DNA of 64,000 nucleotides from Hirudo medicinalis (Eukaryota > Annelida > Clitellata > Hirudinida > Hirudinidae). Shown piece by piece: positions 1-10,160 of this stretch. The notes under the pieces were generated by a model that searched no databases, had not been told where the DNA came from, and saw only the letters and a list, made by a program, of their open reading frames with translations. The stretch lies in NCBI GenBank assembly GCA_011800805.1, contig MPNW01000023.1, positions 247,819-311,818 on the forward strand, in the 5' to 3' direction. A program made the position numbers and the translations under genes. Positions within the stretch are counted from its first letter, which is position 1. The number at the start of each line of letters is the position of its first letter.

Positions 1-61
1 AAGTTAAAATCAAACCGAATCTTTAAAATTAAATCTCAAAAAATAAAAAATATTTACTCAC

Positions 62-942
62 TTGTAGATCTGATCTTTGAATGTTTGGCTCAACATTATT
101 TAAAGATTGTGCATCAATCACTTGTTCTGAACCTTCATTTTCATATTTTTCACCTTTCAAATTTCATGTTTTATAATTAAACTAAAATTCAAATAACAAT
201 CAAGAAATGAGCAGTTTATGGACATTTATTAAAAAAGAAAAAGTTGCATTTAAAAATAAATAAATTTATTAACATGAAAATGATTAATGTAGACTAGAGG
301 TCAGACGGAGATGGGGATAGTACTGGGAACGAAAAATGGTCCCAGTCCGACCTCTAATGTAGACATGGGATTAGTAGAAAATGAATTTATAGTTTATTTT
401 GTTTTATTAATAAAAGGTCAAAATTCTATGCAGCTATTAAGGTAGAATAGATGGGGAGAATAAGACAATTATCTTTATGAGAGGCTTGAAAAGGGATTTT
501 ATTTTTAAGGGTCTTCCACAAAGACAAATTTCAGGGATCAAAATAACAATAAATGCTGTGACATTTACGCAAGGCAACCTTATGCAGTAACAACAATATT
601 TAAAAAATTCTCATTTAAAAATAATAAAATGAGATAAGGATCAACCAGCAGACACTGCTTTCAAATAGTTAGAAATACATATACAATGATTATTATAGAT
701 CATCCATTACACGATTTATCATAAAAAATATGTTTTTTAAAAATAAATAAAATTTGTAAGCATGTGAAATAATACCTACCCAGTGAAAGCATGCTATTCC
801 CATCACATCCTGTCTTCATACTACCTTTTAAGGCATGTATTTCTTCTCCTGAATTTCTATTCATCTCTCCAAGTTGAGTGTTTTCAATGACACTATCAAG
901 CTTGTTCTCAAGTTCTTTGTTATCATGACTTGGATTTTCAAT
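62..942 (-). CDS. Unrecognised acidic protein, two internal exons; gene runs off the left edge
   Basis: Two exons on the minus strand fit together: 942-780 (54 codons plus one base) and 153-62 (two bases plus 30 codons). The first follows an acceptor TTTGCAG and ends at a donor GTAGGT in phase 1. The second follows TTTGAAAG and ends at a donor GTGAGT in phase 0. The joined reading frame stays open across the 626-base intron. The product is polar, rich in Glu, Asn and Ser, starts IENPSHDNKELENKL and ends NVEPNIQRSDLQ. No domain or family is recognised. There is no start or stop codon in the visible part, so the gene continues on both sides; its 3' part lies beyond position 1. The matching splice phases are the main support for a real gene; composition alone would not be enough. 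Confidence 0.5.
285..364. repeat. Short foldback element with 10-bp flanking direct repeats
   Basis: TAATGTAGAC occurs at 285-294 and again at 355-364. The 60 bases between them fold back: AGAGGTCAGAC at the left end pairs with GTCCGACCTCT at the right end with one mismatch, and an inner ACTGGGA pairs with TCCCAGT. It looks like a very small non-autonomous insertion with target duplication. No matching second copy was seen in the window. Confidence 0.55.
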
Positions 943-1634
943 CTGCAAATGTTTGCAAATAGGCAAATAGGTATAAATCTTTTAAAATAAATTAAACTTT
1001 AAATAAAGTACGTAAATTACATCTCTAAACCTAAAAATTCTATTAGCAATTTGGAATGGAACCATAAGCTTTACAATACATGCACCTGAAATTATAATGA
1101 CCAGATATTGAAACTCTGATACATGAATTGATCTTGCATTAAATGTTTACATTAGTTATTGGATGCCACCATTGCACCACTAATATCATTTAAAGTTCAG
1201 TGCAGTTTGACTACCTCCAACGAGGTCGCGAATCTGAGTATTATTATAGTGACCTATGTTCCATTTCAGGATCACAACATGTTGCTCTATGTATGAATAC
1301 CGATCTTAGTGTCTGTGTTAGTTTTAAGTTAGGTTGGTAGTTTTGGAATGATTCCTGATGAAAGTAAGAGAAGAAAAACAAATAAAAGGCTCTGCATGAT
1401 AATGAATCCAAATTTGATTGTAGTGGCATGTGTTTAAACTAGGACTGCAGGTTGATTAATTTTTTAATATCGATTGATCGTGCCATCAACGTTTTTAATC
1501 TTAGATTAAGGCATAATTAATCGCACCATCTTACAATTCAAATAATTTTTCAACATATTTAATTTTTATCCAAAAATCAAATTTATTCATGAAAAATGCT
1601 CACAATAGTAGTTTAGAAAGTTTTTTGTGGTTCA
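943..1634. other. Non-coding, no feature recognised
   Basis: AT-rich sequence upstream of the visible minus-strand exons. Open frames here are short and show no family resemblance. Further exons of the left-edge gene could be hidden here, but none could be supported. Confidence 0.5.
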
Positions 1635-1844
1635 TTAATTGACATTTAGCCCATTGCTGAGGCAAATGAGTCTGTTGATGTTGCCTGGAGACAGAGAAGC
1701 ACGTTTCCTATTCACATCATCTCCAGAAAGGGAAAATAACCATTCACACGACACAATCGTAGTTGGAGAAGCTAGGTATTTGAAGATAGCTTGGCAACAT
1801 GGCCGTGTGATGGCGCGCATTTCCGCCACCATTCCAATAGACAC
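1635..1844 (-). pseudogene. hAT transposase C-terminal dimerisation domain remnant
   Basis: The minus-strand frame ends with YLASPTTIVSCEWLFSLSGD followed by VNRKRASLSP, which matches the conserved C-terminal hAT dimerisation block (ideal: YLA-PATS-PSER-FS-AGD-V--KR--LSP). Only the last 60 or so residues survive. The otherwise conserved Ser-Glu-Arg is changed to Cys-Glu-Trp. The stop follows directly. No upstream transposase, TIR or target duplication could be identified, so this is a dead fragment of a ZBED-type hAT element. Confidence 0.75.
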
Positions 1845-1875
1845 AAAGCTTTATCAATTTCTGGTTCAGCTCTAA

Positions 1876-2265
1876 TGAGTCAATAAGCTTTTCTCAGGCC
1901 AATAATTTAAAGAGGGAGCCTGTGGCTGTTAATCTGAACCCTTGCCTTCTAGGAATATGCACAGCACTGGTAAAAGACAGGTATGATGGTGCTTGACATA
2001 GGAGAGACACGAAGATTAGGGTGGATATCTTATAGCCTATTCTTTGGCAAATATCTGACCAATAGTGGCAGTGGAGTGATAGAGTGTTGTAGATGATCTA
2101 CCCAACCTTAGAAACTTGTGATTTTAGGCATTCTTCTGAATACTTTAAAAATTATTAACTACAATGCAATGAAAGAAAGCTATGTTTTAATTAAAAAATT
2201 AAAAGTTCTTAGAAATCTCATTAGGAATTACTTTATCAACTTTGCTCAAGCCATTTAAAACGTGA
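1876..2265. other. Non-coding, no feature recognised
   Basis: No open frame with family resemblance and no clear repeat ends. It may include the rest of the hAT element that ends near 1635. Confidence 0.4.
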
Positions 2266-2502
2266 ATAAATCCTCATGGTGGATTTCCATATTACACTAG
2301 AAGTCCAAGACATAAAAATGCGAGATGGTTCTCTTTAGAAATATATGAGCAATTTAAAGATTATGATAAAATGAATTTTATGAGGTTTCTACTTGATGAA
2401 AGGATTGTGCATCATATAAAAGACCTGGATAATTATAATGTCATGGTGGATATTACGCTGTTAGCCAATAGGTCACTTCAGTCTGTTCTCACACCAACTT
2501 AA
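2266..2502 (+). CDS. Unrecognised 78-codon open frame, possible terminal exon
   Basis: An open frame runs from just after a TGA at 2263 to a TAA at 2500-2502. The translation looks protein-like (NPHGGFPYYTRSPRHKNARW near the start, VMVDITLLANRSLQSV near the end) and its first ATG is well inside, so if real it is the 3' exon of a gene or a transposon fragment. No polypyrimidine-AG acceptor in the right phase stands out. No family is recognised. A transposase or retroelement origin is possible given the neighbourhood. Confidence 0.25.
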   Translation: MNPHGGFPYYTRSPRHKNARWFSLEIYEQFKDYDKMNFMRFLLDERIVHHIKDLDNYNVMVDITLLANRSLQSVLTPT

Positions 2503-3450
2503 GTAATATATTATAATCGTTTTCCTGTTTATCCGATTATGTCAATTTAATAAAACTGGGTTAATTAAACTGCCGCTAAATGCGATCCACAAAATTATAA
2601 AATGTCATAAAATAGTGAATGTAATGTTCATGTGTCTTATTAAATTTACTTAATAAATTCATGATATTCTTGTTGTAATGTCAATGAGTAAACAAGCAGA
2701 AAGACAAAACCTTATCAGACCCCATATCGACACCAGAGCAAAATGTCAAATTACAACAAAACCAATACAACATACACACATAGATGCCGAGCGATTAAAC
2801 GTAAACTAAACAGAGTTGGCAACCGCAAAAACCTCCCAAAAACTATGAAAATATAACATTTTAAAGTTATTACATATTTCTAAATAATTTCTTTTTAGGC
2901 CGCTCTATCACTCATAAATAATCACGAAAAATGTTTCGAAGTCTTTCATGTACACATTTTGTTTTTTTGTATACATAGTCATAAACCTGCAATAAATGTA
3001 ACCATTAAAAATATATTAGTTATATTTGATACGCCTGATTCAACAATTTTTCATTCTTTATAGTACGAGACCTAGAGATTTGAGACTGACAAGCGAAAAA
3101 AAATGTAGTGAGAATTTGGTGAAGAGCTGCTCCCTCCTCTCTGTTAACATGACTGAAATCCCTGCTCTGCGCATTAAAATAACTGAATATTTTATATAAA
3201 AATTGTTGACTTAGTTTGTTTTATATAATATTCTTAGTGACCAATATGCAATAATTTTATACTAAAATATAACTATATGTGCGATTTGAGTAAATTTGCC
3301 CAGTTGCGTTATTTTATAAAATATGTCACTTTTGTATTTTTACTTGTTTATCCACAGTATTCGGCGATAATTCGTATGTTAGATCTTTGTTTACAATTTC
3401 TTAATTCGTAAAATTAATGTTTTGACTAGCTAAAAGTATCATTAATTGCC
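2503..3450. other. Region upstream of INTS14
   Basis: AT-rich, no coding signal. It presumably holds the INTS14 promoter and 5' UTR. A slightly more GC-rich patch lies at 2700-2830. No TATA box or initiator can be called with confidence. Confidence 0.4.
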
Positions 3451-6062
3451 ATGCCAACTGTCATTCTTTTGGACTTGTCTCTTTCGATGACTCGACCTCT
3501 TAACATTTGTGGGGATGACGACAATATAATTACAATGCATCAACTGGCAATCTTAGGAATAAATACTTTTCTTGATTACTTGAATGCCAACTGCAAACTA
3601 GAGTTTGTATCCCTGGTATGAATTGTGTATTTCAATCCCTGCAGCCTTACTACGAGGCATTTAGATATTATAAATACATTACCACATATGGGTTTTATTT
3701 TTAAGGTTGTATTTACGTCTACTTATCACCAACTTGTTCCGTTTACGAGGGACTACAACGAAATTAAATCAGCATTAAAATCAATCAAAGACTGGAACAA
3801 AACAATCACAAGCATCGGTCTAGAAGGAGCAAGCAACGTTTTCACCAACGAGTGGGGGTTACACACAGTGGGCCAAGTAAGTTTAACATGATTACTTTCA
3901 AAGCTATTGCTTACTCTTTAATATCTTATTTTCCTTTGATAGATAATACTAGTTACTGATAGTGGTGTAGGAATTGGCCAAAGTTCCTTGTTGAAGTTCT
4001 TAGATAAAAAGTCTTTGCCCAAAAGAGATTCTGACTTTTTTCCCTTCAAGTTTTCTAACAAATTTCTAATCACATGTCTGTCATGTCCAGCCACTGACCC
4101 TATGCATGAAATATGTTGTGCTATGTACTCAGAACTCATTGAAACAGCATGTGACTCATTTGGAGAATTATTCATTCCTGATAAAATTTTGTCAGCTCCT
4201 TCTGTGAGAGACATATTTGTGAAATTGGCAAAGAAACACTTTGTACCTTTTGTTACCACTCTTAGATGTGGTCAACTCAGGGGATCTGTATCAGTGTTTC
4301 CCCCGCTTGATTGTGAAAGGTTAGTTTAACACCTATTACGTAGCAGAGCAGATACGTTTAAATATATTTTACATTGAACAGCATCATAAGAGAAATAGAA
4401 ATTTGTGGATTCCTTGAAAATTGTGATGTCTCCAGTCCTCCATTCAAATCAAGGCATCTCTTGCTTCCAATAACAGGCAGGAATTTTGTAAATGCAGAGA
4501 TGTTGCAATTGAAATTTTTAAAGATGATTCCTCCTCCCCTCAGAAACAAATGAAGCTGTAGAATCTCCAGATAAAGTTCCAACATTTACTGTCTTGCTTC
4601 ATGGTAGCTTTAAAGTGGAGGGCATGGTGGCTATTGTGCAATTGAGGCAAGCTGTTTTTAATTCCATGCCCATCTGATGTTAATGAAGCTTATTATTTTC
4701 AGCAAGAACCAGTATGGCATGCTATATTCCTTTGCAGATTCAAAGAAAAAATCTAGTCTGACACTTTCGATTTTCCATCCAGGTATTTTTCCATGCAAGC
4801 ATAAATAACTTTGTTGTTTTATTGTGATACTGCTTAGAAACTATTTGTGGCAAGATTAACAGCTAATACCTTCTCATAAATGCATTACTTAACATTTGCT
4901 TTTTATGTGTTGGCATTTTAAGTACTTCAAAAATGGCTTTTATGACTGGAACTAAAAATCAAAATCATATCCCAAAACTAATTTCATAAAGTTAAATGTT
5001 ATGGTTTAGGTTCTTTTCCTGTACCATGGCTTGGAGATATCACTAAAATGGGTCCTTCGAGGGAACTGGGTACCAACCCTTACGTTGATGGAAAATCTCC
5101 ATTTCCTGTTGTTTCATCCGACAAGAAAAGCTATTCTCAGAACTGTGTAGTATGGATCCACAACACTGGACTTCAAGTTAGCATTTGAAAAGATCTGAAT
5201 TACTTTGGTAGAATAGTACTTGTATAGTCTTTTTGCACTCAGGCAGATATTCAGAAAATTTTGAGAAGTGCTAGAAAGCTCCCAGAAAAACAGCCTCAAT
5301 TTTATAAGGTAAGCTTGAAAATATAACTAAAAAATCAATTATTTTGTGATTGTGGACACAAGAATTTTGTGCCACTAAACCTCAGCAGCATCAGTGGTGT
5401 ACATTAACGTAACTAGATTAGGATAGTCAATAGGTCAAACTATTAACTAGTTAGATAGTTAAATAGTTAGATAACTAGTTAGTTAATTTAAGTTAGCTCA
5501 GAGTTTACTCATATGGCAATAATGGCAACAGCCTTAACCCAGTTTGTACTGCTACAAAGTGCCTCTGACTGTACATGTGGTTTATAAATGAATTACAATT
5601 AAAGAGCAGTATATAATTTGCATTAAGTCTAGAACTATTGATATCCAGCCTTTTTTATTTATCATTCTTTTGTGTATTTTAATATGGCCATGTTTATTCT
5701 GTATGCATAAGTTGCAAATTTATTTTTCCAAAATTAAAAAAATTACATTTAACCTGTGTTTGTACAAAAGGAGATTAGATGAACCCTGTTTACTCATTAA
5801 AGAATTGGTTAAGCTTTTTAACATTTTATGCCACTAGTCCCAATAACTTGAATACTTACAGGAACTTAATCGACTTCGGAAGGCTGCTCTGACCATAGGA
5901 TTCTTTGAAGTGTTTGAATCCCTGGCATGTCTTCTTGAGAGGGAGTGCACAATTCTTAGCAGTGGTTCACACCCAAGTTCAGCTCTTCAGATGAGACATG
6001 CTGCTAATATACTTAGATCCCCCATTGTGTATGACATAAATCAAGCTATTTTGCCTGCTTGA
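3451..6062 (+). CDS. INTS14: Integrator complex subunit 14 (VWA9 family)
   Basis: Subunit of the nuclear Integrator complex, which cleaves snRNA 3' ends and terminates paused RNA polymerase II; INTS14 pairs with INTS13 and INTS10. Nine exons: 3451-3615, 3706-3876, 3943-4319, 4382-4487, 4544-4646, 4703-4782, 5010-5176, 5243-5308, 5862-6062. The protein opens with a von Willebrand A domain carrying the MIDAS-like start MPTVILLDLSLSMTRP and PFTRDYNEI. Later blocks match the family strongly: FTVLLHGSFKVEGMVAIVQL, LYSFADSKKKSSL, FPVPWLGDITKMGP, KILRSARKLPEK and LNRLRKAAL. The length, about 478 residues, compares with about 518 in human. All junctions are in phase except exon 4 to 5, which is one base short: the frame needs one extra base near 4488, most simply a sequence error. 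The intron at 4647-4702 is GC-AG. Confidence in identity is very high. Confidence 0.95.
4647..4702 (+). other. GC-AG intron in INTS14
   Basis: The coding frame VQLS-KNQYGMLYS is only kept if the intron starts GCAAGC after TTGAG and ends TTTTCAG. The exon end AG plus first base C gives Ser. The intron is 56 bases, the same length as the preceding one (4488-4543). Confidence 0.8.
5511..5601 (+). repeat. SINE fragment in INTS14 intron 8
   Basis: Contains AATGGCAACAG, the block AGTGCCTCTGACTGTAC and TTTATAAATGAATTACA, shared in altered form with the longer copy at 13481-13660. It lies in the 553-base intron between the last two INTS14 exons. Confidence 0.55.
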
Positions 6063-6945
6063 ATGAATTTTTAGCAGTGATCAAAGCTTTATTACTTGTA
6101 AAGAATGTCTCTTCAAGAAATATAATGAAATTTAGTAAACTACCATAAATTAAAATGTTCAATTATTGAAGAAGTTTGTAGAAGCTGAGAGTTGAGTTTA
6201 CAGCAACGACATGCAGAATGGCAACTGGCGAGACAAATTATTGGATGCGATTGAACGAGTTGAATATCGCGGTTTAAGGCCCAAAATAAGTTGCAATTTT
6301 GAAGTCGAGATGCAAGCCGCGAATTTCAAAACTGAGATTTAGCCATGGTTGCGTCTTTAATGTATCGGTGGTGTTGTGTTTTCAATTAATCGCTTAAACC
6401 TCATTAAAATTACAGGAAAAGCCCTGATTTATAGCGAGTTATGTGCATTAGACTGTTGCTCGTGAGATGTCGGTTTATGTTAAATAGGGCATTTTTCAGT
6501 TAGCAAATTCCACAAAGGAAAAGGAATGAATCAAAAATGTCCCTGGACGTCACTTTCTCCCCCCCCTCTCGGCGGCCCTGTAGACCTCAAATTTATTATA
6601 TACATGTTAAAGGAAGATAGTCAACAGAATTAAGTTAATACATATTCAACGAATTTTTATTGAACTTTTATTGAAACAGATATCCAAAATTGGATTTCCT
6701 TTTAGCGATGATTCCATTTAAAGATTGATGTAAAGTCGTTTTGTAATTTAAATTTAAAAATTTATCAAATTAAGCTTATATTTAATGTCTATCAATGCTG
6801 TAGTTTACGAGCGATGTTAAGTTATATGTTTATACTTACTGATTTTGAATAAGGTATGTTTATTCCGATAGCACATTAAATGATCTAGATATCTTTTGGA
6901 ACTACTTTGGTTAATTTGGTTAAATTCTTTTGGATGAAGGTGAAC
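6063..6945. other. Spacer between INTS14 and POLR3E
   Basis: Holds the INTS14 3' UTR and the POLR3E promoter region. No other gene is seen. A slightly GC-richer patch at 6190-6360 contains no convincing frame. A C-run followed by TCTCGGCGGCCC lies near 6553-6575. Confidence 0.5.
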
Positions 6946-8660
6946 ATGAGTAAAATTATTGAATTAGAAGATGATCCAGTTATTGCCGAACGCAATGTTT
7001 ACCTGTCACATCACATTGCTAGGAAGCTTTTCCTCTTAGAATACATACCCCGAACAAACGATCGACCTTATGAGTTGAGCGACTCTCAGGTCAAAGTAAA
7101 ACCAAATATTCCTAAACTGGAAATGAAAATTCCGATGCAAGAGTGCGAAGAATATATATGTGATCCGGATTTTAATTTAATCCTTTCTTCTAAAAGGCCA
7201 TCTCTCAAAACGCAAAATTGTGCTTTTGGAGTTTACATAAATGATGAATTTCATCTCTGCAGTCTGCCAGAAATATTGCAAATGTACCCTGACATAAAGA
7301 ATACTATCGATTCAGAAAACAAAGAAGATGCAGGAGATGAAGAAGACAATAAAGTAGTTACATTTATCACTCCTAGAATTGCAGCCAGAGTAACTGAAGC
7401 AGAGAAAAATCGAGAGCTTGCATCATACCAATATCTTAAGAACAAGGAGGATCAGGATCCATGGGTTGATGTTATCTGTAAGCCTGCTGACAGTCATGAT
7501 ATCTCCAGCATTACACATCACCTATCGTCATCATCTAAAGTGCCATCAGAGTTTTACATGACTTCTGAAAATTATTTTGAGCTGTGCATACCACATCTTA
7601 ATGATGGAGATGAACAAATACCTAAGAGAAATGCTCAAGCTCCTCTCAATCAAATTGTCTCAGGTAATTTTAATTACTTTAAATAGGTTTCCATTGAAAT
7701 AATCCAGACATGAAATTATATTAGATGTTAGTGGATTAGGTAAAGATCCATATATATATATATATAGATCTTAAAGTTTTATATATATATTTCACTGGTC
7801 CTTCCACATTGTCTAAATTTATTGGTTTTACATAATTCTTTTTCTGTGCAAAGAAGATTATGTTCCAATTATGCTTAGTTATTTGTATAGAATTTGTGTT
7901 GTATTTGTATTATTAGAGTTAACATGCAGCGGAATAATGTAAAAATCTACAATTTGAAGGTGCGCCAAATTGTAATAATGCCATTGTATCAGAAGAAGTG
8001 CTGGTGAACTTTGCCAAAGAAAAGCTTCAGTCTCGTACTGTCATGTCTCTTCAACAATTTCAAAGCCAGATGAATATGTCATTTGTTTCTATCAAGACAA
8101 AACAAGAGATGGAAGATGCCATCATTAAAGCTGGTGGGGTAATTCTTTCCACTTCAAAGACAAATCCAATATATGCCATAAAGACAAAAGGTGACAAAAG
8201 AGACCCAGTGAGAGAATGTCTTGTAAATCTGCTGATAACTAAGCCTGTGCTTAAGATGAGTTATTTGAGATCCATATTAGATAAGAATGGCCTAGAACAT
8301 ATATCAGAGAATGACTTGAAGTTAGTGTTAAAAGAATATTGTACCACAAAAGGAGGATCATGGATATCAAAAGGTATTTTTCTTTCCTATTTTAGACTTG
8401 GACCAGATTGTTATAATGCTACATTGATCACCTAGAGCATTGGATAAAATATTTGTTGTAAAAATTTTTCAAATGAATTTGCAAGCTTTTATATAAGTGC
8501 TGCTCATTTGTACATTTGTGAAAATGTTGAACTTAGATGCTGCTCTTACATTTGTTATTTATGTGAAGCATATTAATAAAATTTAGTTAAGACTAGACAT
8601 ATTTTTTCAGCCCAAACATTTGAAGAAGATAATCAGAAAATGTCCAAGAAATCTCGATGA
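6946..8660 (+). CDS. POLR3E: RNA polymerase III subunit RPC5 (shortened)
   Basis: RPC5 forms the TFIIF-like dimer with RPC4 on RNA polymerase III, in the nucleus. Three exons: 6946-7663, 7960-8373, 8611-8660, all junctions GT-AG and in phase, giving 393 residues. The start MSKIIELEDDPVIAERNVYL matches the human EEDDPVVQEIDVYLAK region. The middle of exon 1 carries the acidic stretch and RELASYQYLKNKEDQDPWV, like human VQSYEFLQKKHAEEPWV. Exon 2 matches the extreme human C-terminus: AKEKLQSRTVMSLQQFQ, then VLKEYCTTKGGSWISKG against VLKDCCVSYGGMWYLKG. The roughly 250-residue human middle part, with its first winged-helix domains, has no counterpart: the 296-base intron between exons 1 and 2 is too small and too AT-rich to hide it. 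An alternative end without the last splice would stop at 8435. AATAAA at 8673 follows the stop. Confidence 0.9.
7744..7791. repeat. TA-rich simple repeat in POLR3E intron
   Basis: Two short runs of alternating TA around 7750-7765 and 7780-7790. Confidence 0.7.
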
Positions 8661-10160
8661 AACGACTAAATTAATAAAAATTGCTGGTGCAAATAAATGA
8701 AAGTGAATAAATTTTGGCTTAATGTTTCCATGTAAGGAACTGGTCTAGAAATGTATAGCATCAATGCAGCCCATGAATATTTTTGCTGACAAGGGATAAA
8801 TCTTACATTTTCTGTTTGTTGTCTGGACAAAAAAATACTTCTAAAACTATTGGCATTGATAGTATTTGTACATCTGACAACCATGATATTAAGCTGCTGA
8901 ATCAATTACTTAATTTAGAGGGATTTTTACCCTGAGCCTCAACGATGAATTAATTATGTTATTGGCTGATGCTTTCTAACACAGAAGACCTAGAGCTTGT
9001 AAAATTATTGCAACTTGGAAAACTGGTAACTTTAGTAAAATATGCTGGGTGTTGCTTAAAAAGTTTTTAAAAAGTAGATCATAGCCCACCCCTATGGGCT
9101 TTCATTGCCAGAATAATCAATCTTGAAAAAGGAGATCCTACTTTGAAGTAGTTTTGCTATTATGAAGAAGTTGGCAAACTAGACTGAGGAGCTTGAGTGA
9201 CTGAGTCATTTAAAGCTAATTTAACTAGATTTGTGGAAATAGCTTAAAGGCTAATCTTTAGAAATGACTGTTTACACTCTTAACAGACTATCATCTTAGT
9301 TTTAACTAAGTAAACTTAGTAAACGACTAAATTGATTCTTCAAGTTCTTAGCACTTAGCCCTGATATGTTTAAAAAAAAACCACTATCGACATTCAAAAA
9401 TGTCCTGGCAGATGTTTAATTTTATTTTTCAAGCCACTTGATGTAGCATTGTTGCATCAGCTGACTCAGTGACAAACGACGGAGAAGAGACATATTACAA
9501 TGACAATGTTCTGATTAAATGACTACTGGATAGCAGCGTAGCCACTTATTGTCTGCCCATGGACAGGTCACTTCATGCCACACACTAGTCTGTCTAGAGA
9601 TGTGCGCTTGCCCGTCGGTACCTACAGCATTATGGAGCAGGTCTGGCAGTTCCTATCCTAATTCAAGAATGCCAGACACAAAAAGCAAAGCAATGCTGAC
9701 TTATTCATGCACCTGCCTCTTACAATAAGTTGTTGGGCAATGTCTGAGCACTGTCTGACAAATGCATGACTTATTATGGAAGAACCTCTATTCTAAAACT
9801 ATTAAAGTCGAGGATTTGTTACATTCAAAATGATTTTATATTGTATAATAAATTATTTATTGTGAAGTCAAAGTTAAGAACAACAATGACAAATAATTAC
9901 ATTATACTTATTAAGTTAAAGTGGGCATAAAGTGAAATGATGTTTGTAAAATCATGGATATCAGAAAATGGAATTAAAATTACATTGAATGCAAGCCAAA
10001 ACAAGCTAAAACATTTTAAAACACTGTTTGCTCTTTATGATTTTAGACACAGGCCACATTTTGATCAGATAAGCTCTGGAGTTGTTGCTAATAAATTACT
10101 TAGTTGACAGATCACTGTGAAAATTCTAGGATGTTAAAATGAAAACATTAATAATAAAGA
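8661..10160. other. Intergenic, between convergent POLR3E and acid phosphatase
   Basis: Both flanking genes end here. No further gene can be supported. A less AT-rich block at 9450-9790 has no open frame of note and no recognisable repeat ends; it is probably an old transposon. The rest is AT-rich. Confidence 0.5.

Noticed and set aside
4488..4543. Protein-like frame DVAIEIFKDDSSSPQ in INTS14
   Set aside because: It lies in a 56-base stretch with a good donor (GTAAAT) and a polypyrimidine acceptor (CTCCTCCCCTCAG); treating it as exon would need two frame corrections, as intron only one.
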